Shown piece by piece: positions 24,144-31,667 of a stretch of 45,802 nucleotides of DNA. The DNA lies in the NCBI GenBank assembly GCA_947624255.1, contig CANQJO010000015.1:1-45802 (forward strand), read 5' to 3'. The number at the start of each line of letters is the position of its first letter. The stretch's first letter is position 1. The notes under the pieces are model-generated. The model was not told the DNA's origin. It searched no databases and worked only from the letters and a program-made list of their open reading frames with translations. This DNA comes from an uncultured Ruminococcus sp. GTDB taxonomy: Bacteria > Bacillota > Clostridia > Oscillospirales > Ruminococcaceae. Both the position numbers and the translations under genes were made by a program.

Positions 24144-24968
24144 TTATAGAAGAAGATACTTCGGCAGAAATATCTGTATGTTTCCGTCATCTCCGATACG
24201 TGCAGCGCCGTCTTCGCCGATGCTCCTGCGGCAGAGTACAAACTCGGCGGCAGAGTCTCTCATACCGGAAAAAAGCATTGCTGCCGACTCTCCGGAGTCA
24301 TTCACAAGATGCAAAAATCGCTCTGTATCGCCGCAGGACAGAGCCTCTGCCTCCTCAAGGGCACGGCTGCTCTCGCCAAGAAAATGCACTGCCGCAAGAA
24401 GTTCTTCATAGGAGAGATATTTTCGTATTTTGGGAAAGCTGTCGAAAAAGTTATCCGTATCGTCAGGATCGACCTCTTTGAGTACGTCCGCAATGCGTTT
24501 CGCACTCTCCTCCGGGAGCTTTTCCGCAGCAGCCGATCTTTTTATACAGAGGGCATATCCGCTGCCCGAAAAATCGAAATGTACAGCCCGTTCGGAGGGA
24601 GTTCCGGCAGTATTATCAATAAGCGTAAATCCGCTGACAGGTATCTGTTTTGCGGATGTTTCCTCCTCTGCCGTATCAGAAAAGGTCATGGAGTTTTTCT
24701 CTCCCTTTATAATTATGTCGTTGGTGAACGACTCCGCCGCAAGCACGTATCCGAAATCGCAGAGAGATGTTCCGCCCACGATCATTTTTTTACGGAGGTT
24801 TGATATTTCAATATCGTCCTCGAGCGGAAACTTTGTTGAAAACTGCTCCATAGCGTCAATGTATCTTGATCTCAGGCGCATGATCTGCTGTGAGCCTCCG
24901 GACATTGAAGCAAAGCTGCTGTCTCTGCTGCCGGAGAGAATTTCCTGCATTATCACGCTGATCTTCAT
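24144..24968 (-). CDS. degenerate galactokinase-like (GHMP) protein
   Basis: 274 aa versus ~430 for clostridial galactokinases. Residues 30-90 match their N-terminus in order (RLRSRYIDAMEQFSTKF; MIVGGTSLCDFGYVLAAESF where active enzymes have the galactose-binding GGNHTDHQHG). Residues 111-270 match the C-terminal lobe (VSGFTLID; VHFDFSGSGYALCI; FFDSFPKIRKYL; AAVHFLGESSRALEEAEALSCGDTERFLHLVNDSGESAAM; ARIGDDGNIQIFLP where GGGFxGxxQAFVP is usual). About 125 residues in between are missing, including the GLSSSAA phosphate loop and the catalytic Asp segment, so it cannot be a normal kinase. The frame is intact, with GGGAGG before the ATG and a good promoter. I infer a retained pseudoenzyme, possibly a sensor or binding protein. 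It is co-transcribed with the pectate lyase. Confidence 0.78.
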   Translation of the reverse strand: MKISVIMQEILSGSRDSSFASMSGGSQQIMRLRSRYIDAMEQFSTKFPLEDDIEISNLRKKMIVGGTSLCDFGYVLAAESFTNDIIIKGEKNSMTFSDTAEEETSAKQIPVSGFTLIDNTAGTPSERAVHFDFSGSGYALCIKRSAAAEKLPEESAKRIADVLKEVDPDDTDNFFDSFPKIRKYLSYEELLAAVHFLGESSRALEEAEALSCGDTERFLHLVNDSGESAAMLFSGMRDSAAEFVLCRRSIGEDGAARIGDDGNIQIFLPKYLLL

Positions 24969-25061
24969 AGTAAACGACCTCCCTTGTAAGCAGCATCGCA
25001 GAGGGTGCGGCTGCCCGAAACCTCTGCCGATAAACAGGTTTTTAGAGACTGCCTTATTATA

Positions 25062-25090
25062 ATTTTACAATAATTATACAGCTTTGTCAA
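25062..25090 (-). promoter_or_regulatory. promoter of the galactokinase-like/pectate lyase unit
   Basis: On the minus strand TTGACA (25085-25090, perfect) and TAAAAT (25062-25067), 17-nt spacing, about 95 bp before the start codon. Confidence 0.7.
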
Positions 25091-25141
25091 GCATTTTTAT
25101 GTGATTTTTCACAGCAGCTGCGTTTTTTTTGAAATTTCCAC

Positions 25142-25170
25142 TTGACAAATGAAAAAAACTGTGATAGAAT
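25142..25170 (+). promoter_or_regulatory. promoter of the T-box-thrS transcript
   Basis: TTGACA (25142-25147) and TAGAAT (25165-25170), 17-nt spacing, immediately upstream of the T-box leader. Confidence 0.85.
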
Positions 25171-25176
25171 GATTCT

Positions 25177-25408
25177 AACGTGAAAACGATGACGAGGAAG
25201 GCACGTCCAACACTCTCCACAGAGATCGGTCGGTAGGTGAGAGACTGAGAGAGCGGGATAGCTGCACACCGCCTCCGAGTGCGCCTAATCAGCGCCGGCT
25301 GCTCCCGTTACAGAGCTAATGAGATACGGCATCGCCGTGTGAATCAGGGTGGAACAGCGATAATATCGCCCCTTGTGCCTAATAGGGTATAAGGGGCTGT
25401 TTCTGTTT
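25177..25408 (+). ncRNA. T-box riboswitch, threonine-tRNA type (inferred)
   Basis: A ~230-nt structured leader lies between promoter and thrS. The diagnostic T-box sequence AGGGTGGAACAGCG is at 25346-25359. It is followed by a terminator stem GCCCCTT (25368-25374)/AAGGGGC (25391-25397) and a T-rich tail; the T-box can instead pair to form the antiterminator when uncharged tRNA binds. Threonine specificity is inferred from the downstream thrS. I could not place the specifier codon in stem I with certainty. Confidence 0.92.
25368..25408 (+). terminator. T-box-controlled terminator
   Basis: The 7-bp stem GCCCCTT/AAGGGGC with inner pairing is followed by TGTTTCTGTTT, upstream of the thrS RBS. 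Termination would be the default when tRNA is charged. Confidence 0.85.
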
Positions 25409-25432
25409 ATCCGCTTACGAAAGGAGTTATTT

Positions 25433-27379
25433 ATGATAAGGCTAACATTAAAGGACGGCAGTGTCCGTGAGATCGAAACTGCTGCCGCCGCATCAGAGAT
25501 CATCAAGGGCATCGGCATGGGACTATACAAAGCCGCCTGCTGTGTGAAGATCAACGGTGAGGTACGTGATCTCAGAGCTGTTGTTGACAGTGACTGCGAA
25601 TTTGAGGTGTGTACATTCGATTCCGTTGACGGAAAGAAAACCTTTTGGCATACGGCATCTCACATTCTTGCACAGGCTGTGAAGAGACTTTATCCCGAAG
25701 CAAAACTCGCTATCGGACCGGCTATCGACAACGGATTTTACTACGATTTTGATCTCAAAAAGCCTTTCACTCAGGAGGAGCTTGAAAAGATCGAAGCCGA
25801 AATGAAAAAGATCGTCAAAGAGGGTATCGCCATTGAGCAGTTCGCTCTCCCGCCGCAGGAGGCTCTGTCGCTCCTTGAAAGCATGAACGAACCCTATAAG
25901 GTGGAGCTTTGCAGAGAACACGCCGACAAGGGCGAGGAGATCTCGTTTTATAAGCAGGGAGAATTTACCGATCTCTGCGCAGGTCCTCACCTTATGAGCA
26001 CCGCCCCCGTGAAAGCATTCAAGCTGCTCTCATGCACAGGTGCATATTGGAGAGGTTCGGAGAAGAATAAAATGCTCTCCCGTGTATATGCTGTGGCATA
26101 TCCGAAGGCTTCGGAGCTGGAGGCTGACATAAAACAGCGTGAAGAAGCCCGTCTCCGTGATCATAACAAGCTGGGACGTGAGCTGGAGTATTTCACTACG
26201 GTGGACGTCGTCGGTCAGGGACTGCCTATAATCCTCCCCAAAGGCGCAAGAGTTATACAGACACTACAGCGCTGGGTGGAGGACGTTGAGCAGAAACACG
26301 GCTATCTGCTCACGAAAACTCCCTATCTTGCCAAAAGGGAGCTTTACAAGATATCCGGTCACTGGGATCACTATCTTGACGGAATGTTCATTCTTGGCGA
26401 TCCCCATGACGAAACTAAGGAGTGCTTTGCTCTCAGACCTATGACCTGCCCTTTCCAGTATCAGGTATTTCTCAACAGACAGCGTTCTTACCGTGATCTT
26501 CCCATGAGACTGGGCGAGACATCAACTCTTTTCCGCAAAGAGGACAGCGGCGAGATGCACGGGCTTATCCGTGTGCGTCAGTTTACGATCTCGGAGGGAC
26601 ATCTCATACTTCGTCCCGATCAGCTTGAGGAGGAGTTCAAAGACTGCCTTGAGCTTGCAAAAGAAATGCTCGGCACAGTGGGACTTCTTGAGGACTGCAC
26701 ATTCAGATTCTCACAGTGGGATCCTGCAAATCCGGAAAATAAATATGAGGGTACTGCCGAGCAGTGGGAAACGGCTCAGGCTGTTATGGCAAAGATACTC
26801 GATCATCTGAACGTTGAGTATACTATCGGCATTGACGAGGCAGCGTTTTACGGTCCTAAGCTTGATATCCAGTATAAGAACGTCTACGGCAAAGAGGATA
26901 CGCTTGTAACTATCCAGATAGATATGCTCCTTGCAGAGCGTTTCGGCATGGAGTACGTTGACGTTGACGGTACGAAAAAGCGTCCGTATATTATTCACAG
27001 AACATCTCTCGGCTGCTATGAGCGTACACTTGCATACCTCATCGAGAAATATGCCGGAGCAATGCCGCTGTGGATAGCTCCCGAACAGGTAAGGATCATC
27101 CCTGTTGCCGACCGTCATCTTGAATACTGCGGCAAGCTGCTTGAAAAGTTGGAGGCTGCCGGTATCAGAGCATCTGTTGATGACAGGGCTGAAAAGGTCG
27201 GTCGGAAGATACGTGATGCTGCGGTGGAGAAACTCCCGATAATGCTCACGATAGGAGACAAAGAGGTCGAAGATGGTACTGTTTCGGTACGTTCAAGGCG
27301 TGAGGGAGATCTCGGCTCTATGACACAGGGCGATCTGCTCACGAAACTCATTGACGACATAGCAAATAAGGTGCGCTGA
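25433..27379 (+). CDS. thrS: threonyl-tRNA synthetase
   Basis: 648 aa, full family length. It has an N-terminal TGS domain (1-65), a second additional domain with the editing-site motif HTASHILAQAVKRLYP, and the class II catalytic core. In the core are motif 2 (GLIRVRQFTISEGHLI region), the zinc-site MTCPFQYQ, KNVYGKEDTLVTIQID, and motif 3 (HRTSLGCYERTLAYLIEKY). The anticodon-binding domain follows (PEQVRIIPVADRH). The start at 25433 is fixed by AAGGAG six bases upstream and the TGS N-terminus; the open frame further upstream lies inside the T-box terminator. It is regulated by the T-box. TrpB2 follows 41 bp later. Confidence 0.98.
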   Translation: MIRLTLKDGSVREIETAAAASEIIKGIGMGLYKAACCVKINGEVRDLRAVVDSDCEFEVCTFDSVDGKKTFWHTASHILAQAVKRLYPEAKLAIGPAIDNGFYYDFDLKKPFTQEELEKIEAEMKKIVKEGIAIEQFALPPQEALSLLESMNEPYKVELCREHADKGEEISFYKQGEFTDLCAGPHLMSTAPVKAFKLLSCTGAYWRGSEKNKMLSRVYAVAYPKASELEADIKQREEARLRDHNKLGRELEYFTTVDVVGQGLPIILPKGARVIQTLQRWVEDVEQKHGYLLTKTPYLAKRELYKISGHWDHYLDGMFILGDPHDETKECFALRPMTCPFQYQVFLNRQRSYRDLPMRLGETSTLFRKEDSGEMHGLIRVRQFTISEGHLILRPDQLEEEFKDCLELAKEMLGTVGLLEDCTFRFSQWDPANPENKYEGTAEQWETAQAVMAKILDHLNVEYTIGIDEAAFYGPKLDIQYKNVYGKEDTLVTIQIDMLLAERFGMEYVDVDGTKKRPYIIHRTSLGCYERTLAYLIEKYAGAMPLWIAPEQVRIIPVADRHLEYCGKLLEKLEAAGIRASVDDRAEKVGRKIRDAAVEKLPIMLTIGDKEVEDGTVSVRSRREGDLGSMTQGDLLTKLIDDIANKVR

Positions 27380-27386
27380 TGCCCTT

Positions 27387-27406
27387 ATACTGATTTCACT
27401 ATAAAA
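27387..27406 (+). repeat. solo end of the palindromic repeat family (candidate)
   Basis: ATACTGATTTCACTATAAAA, between thrS and trpB2, differs at only two positions from the reverse complement of the right end of repeat copy B (ATACTAATTTCACTCTAAAA). No rest of the element is present. Confidence 0.5.
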
Positions 27407-27420
27407 TGAAAGGAAAATTT

Positions 27421-28788
27421 ATGATGAACGAGATCCCGTACAAAATTTATCTTGATGAAAACGAGATGCCGACACAGTGGTATAATGTGCGTGCGGACAT
27501 GAAGAAAAAGCCTGCCCCCCTGCTGAATCCCGGAACAGGTCAGCCTATGACCGAGGAGGAACTGCGCCACGTTTTCTGTGACGAACTTGTAAAGCAGGAG
27601 CTTAACGAGACCGACAGGTTTATTGACATTCCCGAGGAGATACGGAATTTTTACAAGATGTACCGTCCGTCGCCCCTTGTAAGAGCGTACTGCCTTGAAA
27701 AGAAACTCGATACTCCCGCAAAAATTTACTACAAATTCGAGGGCAACAATACAAGCGGAAGCCACAAGCTGAACTCCGCTATCGCTCAGGCTTACTATGC
27801 AAAAAAGCAGGGACTCAAAGGCGTTACCACAGAGACAGGCGCAGGTCAGTGGGGAACGGCTCTCTCGATGGCGTGTTCATATCTTGATCTTGACTGCAAG
27901 GTCTATATGGTAAAGGTGTCGTATGAGCAGAAGCCTTTCCGCCGTGAAGTGATGAGGACTTACGGAGCAAGCGTAACTCCCTCGCCCTCAAACACGACGA
28001 ATGTCGGAAGAAAGATACTTGCCGAATTCCCCGATACAAACGGAAGTCTCGGCTGTGCTATATCCGAAGCTGTTGAGGCAGCTACCTCGCAGGAGGGCTA
28101 CCGTTATGTTCTGGGAAGCGTTCTCTCACAGGTACTTCTTCACCAGTCAGTCATAGGCATGGAATCGAAAATTGCTCTTGACAAATACGGCATCAAACCT
28201 GATATGATAATCGGCTGTGCAGGAGGCGGCTCGAACCTCGGAGGTCTTATCTCACCGTTTATGGGCGAGAAGCTCCGTGGAGAGGCTGACTATCGTTTCA
28301 TCGCCGTTGAGCCTGCATCATGCCCGAGCCTTACAAGAGGTGTGTATGCCTATGATTTCTGCGATACCGGAAAGGTATGTCCTCTCCAGAAGATGTATAC
28401 TCTCGGAAGCGGATTCATGCCCTCGCCGAATCATGCGGGCGGTCTGAGATATCACGGTATGAGTGCGATACTCTCCGAACTTTACGATCAGAAACTCATG
28501 GAGGCTGTTGCTGTTGAGCAGACCTCCGTATTCGAGGCTGCCGAGATATTCGCACGCTCGGAGGGAATACTTCCTGCTCCCGAAAGCAGCCATGCTATAC
28601 GTGTTGCAATTGATGAAGCTCTCAAATGCAAGGAGACCGGAGAAGAGAAAACGATACTCTTCGGTCTGACAGGTACGGGATACTTTGATATGTACGCATA
28701 TGCCGCTTACAATGACGGCAAAATGACCGACTATGTACCCACCGATGAGGAGCTTCAAAGATCCTTTGATTCACTGCCGAAAGTATAA
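27421..28788 (+). CDS. trpB2: TrpB-like PLP enzyme (TrpB2 subfamily)
   Basis: 455 aa. It is longer than canonical TrpB and carries the TrpB2 N-terminal extension. The PLP lysine is K116 in EGNNTSGSHKLNSA; ETGAGQWG (TrpB's catalytic Glu region) and the phosphate-binding CAGGGSNLGG loop follow. The family condenses indole or a related acceptor with serine; TrpB2 enzymes may act without a TrpA partner, and none is present here. AAAGGA at 27408-27413 lies seven bases before the first of two adjacent ATGs. The gap after thrS contains no clear promoter, so read-through from the T-box transcript is likely. The gene ends at a strong bidirectional terminator. Confidence 0.93.
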   Translation: MMNEIPYKIYLDENEMPTQWYNVRADMKKKPAPLLNPGTGQPMTEEELRHVFCDELVKQELNETDRFIDIPEEIRNFYKMYRPSPLVRAYCLEKKLDTPAKIYYKFEGNNTSGSHKLNSAIAQAYYAKKQGLKGVTTETGAGQWGTALSMACSYLDLDCKVYMVKVSYEQKPFRREVMRTYGASVTPSPSNTTNVGRKILAEFPDTNGSLGCAISEAVEAATSQEGYRYVLGSVLSQVLLHQSVIGMESKIALDKYGIKPDMIIGCAGGGSNLGGLISPFMGEKLRGEADYRFIAVEPASCPSLTRGVYAYDFCDTGKVCPLQKMYTLGSGFMPSPNHAGGLRYHGMSAILSELYDQKLMEAVAVEQTSVFEAAEIFARSEGILPAPESSHAIRVAIDEALKCKETGEEKTILFGLTGTGYFDMYAYAAYNDGKMTDYVPTDEELQRSFDSLPKV

Positions 28789-28794
28789 ATAAGG

Positions 28795-28823
28795 AAAGCG
28801 GCTCTTTGCAGAGCCGCTTTTTT
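28795..28823. terminator. bidirectional terminator between trpB2 and the CAP gene
   Basis: AAAGCGGCTC (28795-28804) pairs with GAGCCGCTTT (28811-28820), with a 6-nt loop. T-runs follow on the plus strand, and there are A residues on the other flank. Confidence 0.93.
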
Positions 28824-29615
28824 CTATCCCATAAGCATTGAGGGCGTTACCGGAAGAACGTCATACGTTCCCTGAATGTATCTTTTTAGCACGACAGCAT
28901 CAGCGATCGTCAGCGAACCATCCTTGAAAACATCACAGCTCTCGATCTGGAGATCATTGAGATATTCCTCGTGGAAAAGTCCTTTACAGAGCGTTATATA
29001 ATCAAAGGTATTCACAACGCCGTCACCGGTAATATCACCACATGACTTCGGCACGATCCTGTTCCACACGGGCATATATTGTCCGGGAAGCTCGGCATGG
29101 GAATCGTCCATTTCGACCAAAAGAAGCGTCCAATACCAGCCGTAGTAGCTGTTATGCTCATAACAGACACCAACGCCCATATGGGTGAAGTTACTGCCCA
29201 TGATATACTGCCAGTGTTTGGGAGAATTTCTCCACTGTTCAAAAGTGTCCTCCGGAGCGGAATTTCCTGCCGCAAGGTCTTCGGCAATATTCACATAAGG
29301 GAGCACCTCTGTATCAACAACTGTACTGAATTTAGAGCCGTCGGGACGGTTATGACCGAAACTCTCGATACACTCTCTTGATCTGACATTGGCGATATCG
29401 CAGACATAGGGCACAATATAAAGCGGAGCGAGTCCCTCCTCGGCTCTTGCATTATTTACGAGTACGGCGATCCTGTCAGCGATAACATTGAGGTCGGGCA
29501 TCGCCTCCTCCGAGTGGACGTTTATGGGGAGGCATAAGAAAACTGAAATAAAAAATATCACAGCCGCAGAAATAAATGCAGCAGATTTTTTTGTATAACC
29601 GATAACCTTTTTCAT
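28824..29615 (-). CDS. secreted CAP-domain protein with dockerin
   Basis: 263 aa. The signal peptide or membrane anchor (about 11-36) is followed by a CAP/SCP (YkwD-like) domain at about 42-172. The CAP site residues are H88 (SFGHNRPDG), E112 (NIAEDLA) and H134 (NSPKHWQYIMG). Residues 192-253 form a type I dockerin (CGDITGDGVVNTFDY and SCDVFKDGSLTIADA), so it should be assembled onto a cellulosome. The biochemical role of CAP domains in bacteria is not established; adhesion, lipid binding and protease-like activity have all been proposed. The start at 29615 is preferred because GGAGGTG is correctly spaced; a GTG three codons earlier overlaps that RBS. It stands alone. Confidence 0.9.
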   Translation of the reverse strand: MKKVIGYTKKSAAFISAAVIFFISVFLCLPINVHSEEAMPDLNVIADRIAVLVNNARAEEGLAPLYIVPYVCDIANVRSRECIESFGHNRPDGSKFSTVVDTEVLPYVNIAEDLAAGNSAPEDTFEQWRNSPKHWQYIMGSNFTHMGVGVCYEHNSYYGWYWTLLLVEMDDSHAELPGQYMPVWNRIVPKSCGDITGDGVVNTFDYITLCKGLFHEEYLNDLQIESCDVFKDGSLTIADAVVLKRYIQGTYDVLPVTPSMLMG

Positions 29616-29977
29616 ATCCGACACCTCCGTTTAGTACAGCTTAATACTCCTCATAGATGCAGATCCGCATCATAAAGACCGAAATCAGAGCAATTCAACT
29701 GTCTGTAATTATAATATCACATTATTTTTCATTTGAAAAGAGGTAAATTGAAAATTTTGTATTTTATACAATAAATTTCTACGATTTAAACAAAGGCGTA
29801 TTTACAGAGAGTATAATCTCACAAAGTTTAGCATCAAATAAAAATACAAATTCAAATATAAATAAAACCGATGTAATACTGATGCTATAAATTTGAAAAT
29901 CTATCGTTTTTTGAGGTCCGGTATAAGAGCCTGTTCTCATATTTCAAGAAAGAGCAGCGGAAACGCTGCTCTCTGTG
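29616..29977. other. AT-rich intergenic region
   Basis: 362 bp without a gene between two minus-strand genes. It holds a possible promoter for the CAP gene (TATAAT on the minus strand at 29708-29713 with a weak TTCAAA-type -35). It also has an inverted repeat TTTAGCATC (29827-29835)/GATGCTATAAA (29881-29891), a degenerate match to the repeat end (ATACTGATGC at 29876), and the terminator at 29951-29972. Base composition is much more AT-rich than its surroundings. Confidence 0.6.
29951..29972 (-). terminator. terminator of the rsmD-coaD operon
   Basis: AGAGCAGCG/CGCTGCTCT, a perfect 9-bp stem with a 4-nt loop, followed on the minus strand by TTCTTGAAAT. Confidence 0.8.
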
Positions 29978-30463
29978 TCAAATGTTATTTATGGAATTTC
30001 CTGCAGCTTCGGAGGTGATAGTGCTGCTGATCTTAGCCTTTACAGCCTTTATGCTCCGGAGGTTGCGTGCATAATAATCTTCGGTATCGTTAAGTACTTT
30101 TGCAACTGAAACGGCGGCGTTTTGCCGGAGGTTCTTAGCGGCATTCTGTGCCTTTGTAAGGAGATCGACAGCCTTTTTCTTAGCTTCTGTAACGATAGCC
30201 TCTCTTGAGACGATCTGTGCGGCTCTTTCCTCAGCCTTACGGATTATTGACTCAGCATTGATCTTTGCCTCGTTGAGTATCCGCTGGCAGTCAAATTCGA
30301 TCTTCTTAGCCTCTTTAAGCTCATGAGGCATATTAAGGCGAACATCATTGATAAGCTCTCTCATACGTTCGCCGTCGATAACCTTTTTATGCGGCACAAA
30401 CGGTACGGATGAGGCTTTATCAAGAAGCTCGTCCATTTCTTCAAGTATTTCGTCAATGCTCAT
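29978..30463 (-). CDS. coiled-coil protein, often annotated as ATPase/subunit H-like
   Basis: 161 aa, soluble and strongly helical. From about residue 48 to 130 it is an almost uninterrupted charged heptad-like coiled coil (KEAKKIEFDCQRILNEAKINAESIIRKAEERAAQI in this region). This composition is why homologues are annotated 'ATPase' or 'V-type ATPase subunit H'; there is no Walker motif. A DivIVA-like or scaffold role is possible. The start is supported by AGAGAGG upstream. It follows coaD by five bases, and this rsmD-coaD-coiled-coil order is one I recall from many Clostridia. Confidence 0.82.
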   Translation of the reverse strand: MSIDEILEEMDELLDKASSVPFVPHKKVIDGERMRELINDVRLNMPHELKEAKKIEFDCQRILNEAKINAESIIRKAEERAAQIVSREAIVTEAKKKAVDLLTKAQNAAKNLRQNAAVSVAKVLNDTEDYYARNLRSIKAVKAKISSTITSEAAGNSINNI

Positions 30464-30468
30464 AACAT

Positions 30469-30960
30469 TTACCTCTCTTTAATAAGTCTTTGTTTTATAT
30501 CGCTGAGTATTTCCTCCGGGACGAAATGGCTTATATCGCCGCCGAAATAGGCTATCTGCTTTACTACACTGGAGCTGAGATACATATTCTCCGCAGAGGT
30601 GGTGAGAAAGACTGTCTCTGCACCGGCGTAGAGTTTTTTATTCGCAAGAGCCATCTGGAATTCATACTCAAAATCGCTGACAGCACGCAATCCCTTTACT
30701 ATTGCGATAGCTCCCACATTTCTGACGTAATCGGCAAGCAGACCGTCAAGGATATCTATGACCACATTGTCAAGTCCTTTTGTTACTGTCTCGATCATAA
30801 GCATTCTTTCCGTGGCAGTAAAACTCGGCTGAGCCTTTCCGGCATTCCTTGATATGAGGACGATCACTTTGTCGAACAGCTTTGAAGCACGTGTTATTAT
30901 ATCAAGATGTCCCAGTGTCACCGGATCGAAGCTGCCGGGACAGACAGCAATTCGTCTCAT
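30469..30960 (-). CDS. coaD: phosphopantetheine adenylyltransferase
   Basis: 163 aa, full length. It catalyses the fourth step of coenzyme A synthesis, adenylating 4'-phosphopantetheine. The nucleotidyltransferase motif GSFDPVTLGH (9-18) carries the TxGH histidine. KGLRAVSDFEYEFQMA is the substrate-binding segment, and YLSSSVVKQIA is the C-terminal ISSTxVR-like motif. The start ATG overlaps the rsmD stop (ATGA), so translation is coupled. Confidence 0.97.
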   Translation of the reverse strand: MRRIAVCPGSFDPVTLGHLDIITRASKLFDKVIVLISRNAGKAQPSFTATERMLMIETVTKGLDNVVIDILDGLLADYVRNVGAIAIVKGLRAVSDFEYEFQMALANKKLYAGAETVFLTTSAENMYLSSSVVKQIAYFGGDISHFVPEEILSDIKQRLIKER

Positions 30961-31511
30961 GACTGCACCTCCCCGGAAGACGAGCAGAAAATGGTAACGG
31001 CGATTTTTCCGTAGCGGTAATTTTTTCTGAGAATGAGCCCCTCCACAGGTTCCGGAGGCGGCATTTCAGATTCATATTCACAGACTATGATCCCGTCTTC
31101 ACGGAGCTTTTTCGCCGCAAGCGGCAGCAGTTTGCCGATATGTCCCTGCCTGTAGGGCGGATCAAGGATAATGAGATCAAAACTCCTTGCTGTGAGCTTT
31201 ATGTAATCATAGCTGTCACGCTTTATCACCTGAGCGAGATCTGTCATGCCGGCAGAGCGCAGATTCTCGGTAACGCAGTTCACAGCCTTTTGCGAGCTGT
31301 CAACAAAGACAGCCGATGCAGCTCCTCGGCTGAGAGCCTCAATGCCCATCTGACCGCTTCCGGCGAAGAGATCAAGAACGTCAGCGCCGTCAAGCCGGAA
31401 TTGCAGTGCAGAGAATACAGCCTCCTTGACTTTATCGGTGGTAGGTCTGACATCGAGACCTTCCGGGGCAACAAGGCGGCGACCTCTTGCAGTACCTGTA
31501 ATAACTCTCAT
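30957..31511 (-). CDS. rsmD: 16S rRNA (guanine-N2) methyltransferase RsmD
   Basis: 184 aa. The N-terminal RVITGTARGRRLVAPEGLDVRPTTDKVKEAVFSAL is the family hallmark. It is followed by the SAM-binding DLFAGSGQMGIEALSRGA and the catalytic DPPY (about residues 136-139). It methylates G966 of 16S rRNA in E. coli numbering. CAGGAG precedes the ATG. It leads the rsmD-coaD-coiled-coil operon from a promoter at 31579-31607. Confidence 0.96.
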   Translation of the reverse strand: MRVITGTARGRRLVAPEGLDVRPTTDKVKEAVFSALQFRLDGADVLDLFAGSGQMGIEALSRGAASAVFVDSSQKAVNCVTENLRSAGMTDLAQVIKRDSYDYIKLTARSFDLIILDPPYRQGHIGKLLPLAAKKLREDGIIVCEYESEMPPPEPVEGLILRKNYRYGKIAVTIFCSSSGEVQS

Positions 31512-31578
31512 AAAGAAAAACTCCTGTATGATGAAACTCTGGGGGAGAATTTCCGGAGAATAAATGTACTCCCCCTCA

Positions 31579-31607
31579 ATTATAACCTATTTTGCGCAAT
31601 TTGTCTA
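31579..31607 (-). promoter_or_regulatory. promoter of the rsmD operon
   Basis: On the minus strand TAGACA (31602-31607) and TATAAT (31579-31584), 17-nt spacing. The transcript would begin at the edge of a GGGGGAG/CTCCCCC inverted repeat (31541-31575) in the leader. Confidence 0.7.
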
Positions 31608-31667
31608 TAATTATCAAAAAGATAGGTAAAATATAACAAAAATCAAACCTTAAATTTGTTTATTTTG

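Noticed and set aside
24144..24968. Galactokinase gene (galK) of normal function
   Set aside because: The ATP loop, the galactose-binding signature and about 125 central residues are missing, so an active-enzyme label would mislead.
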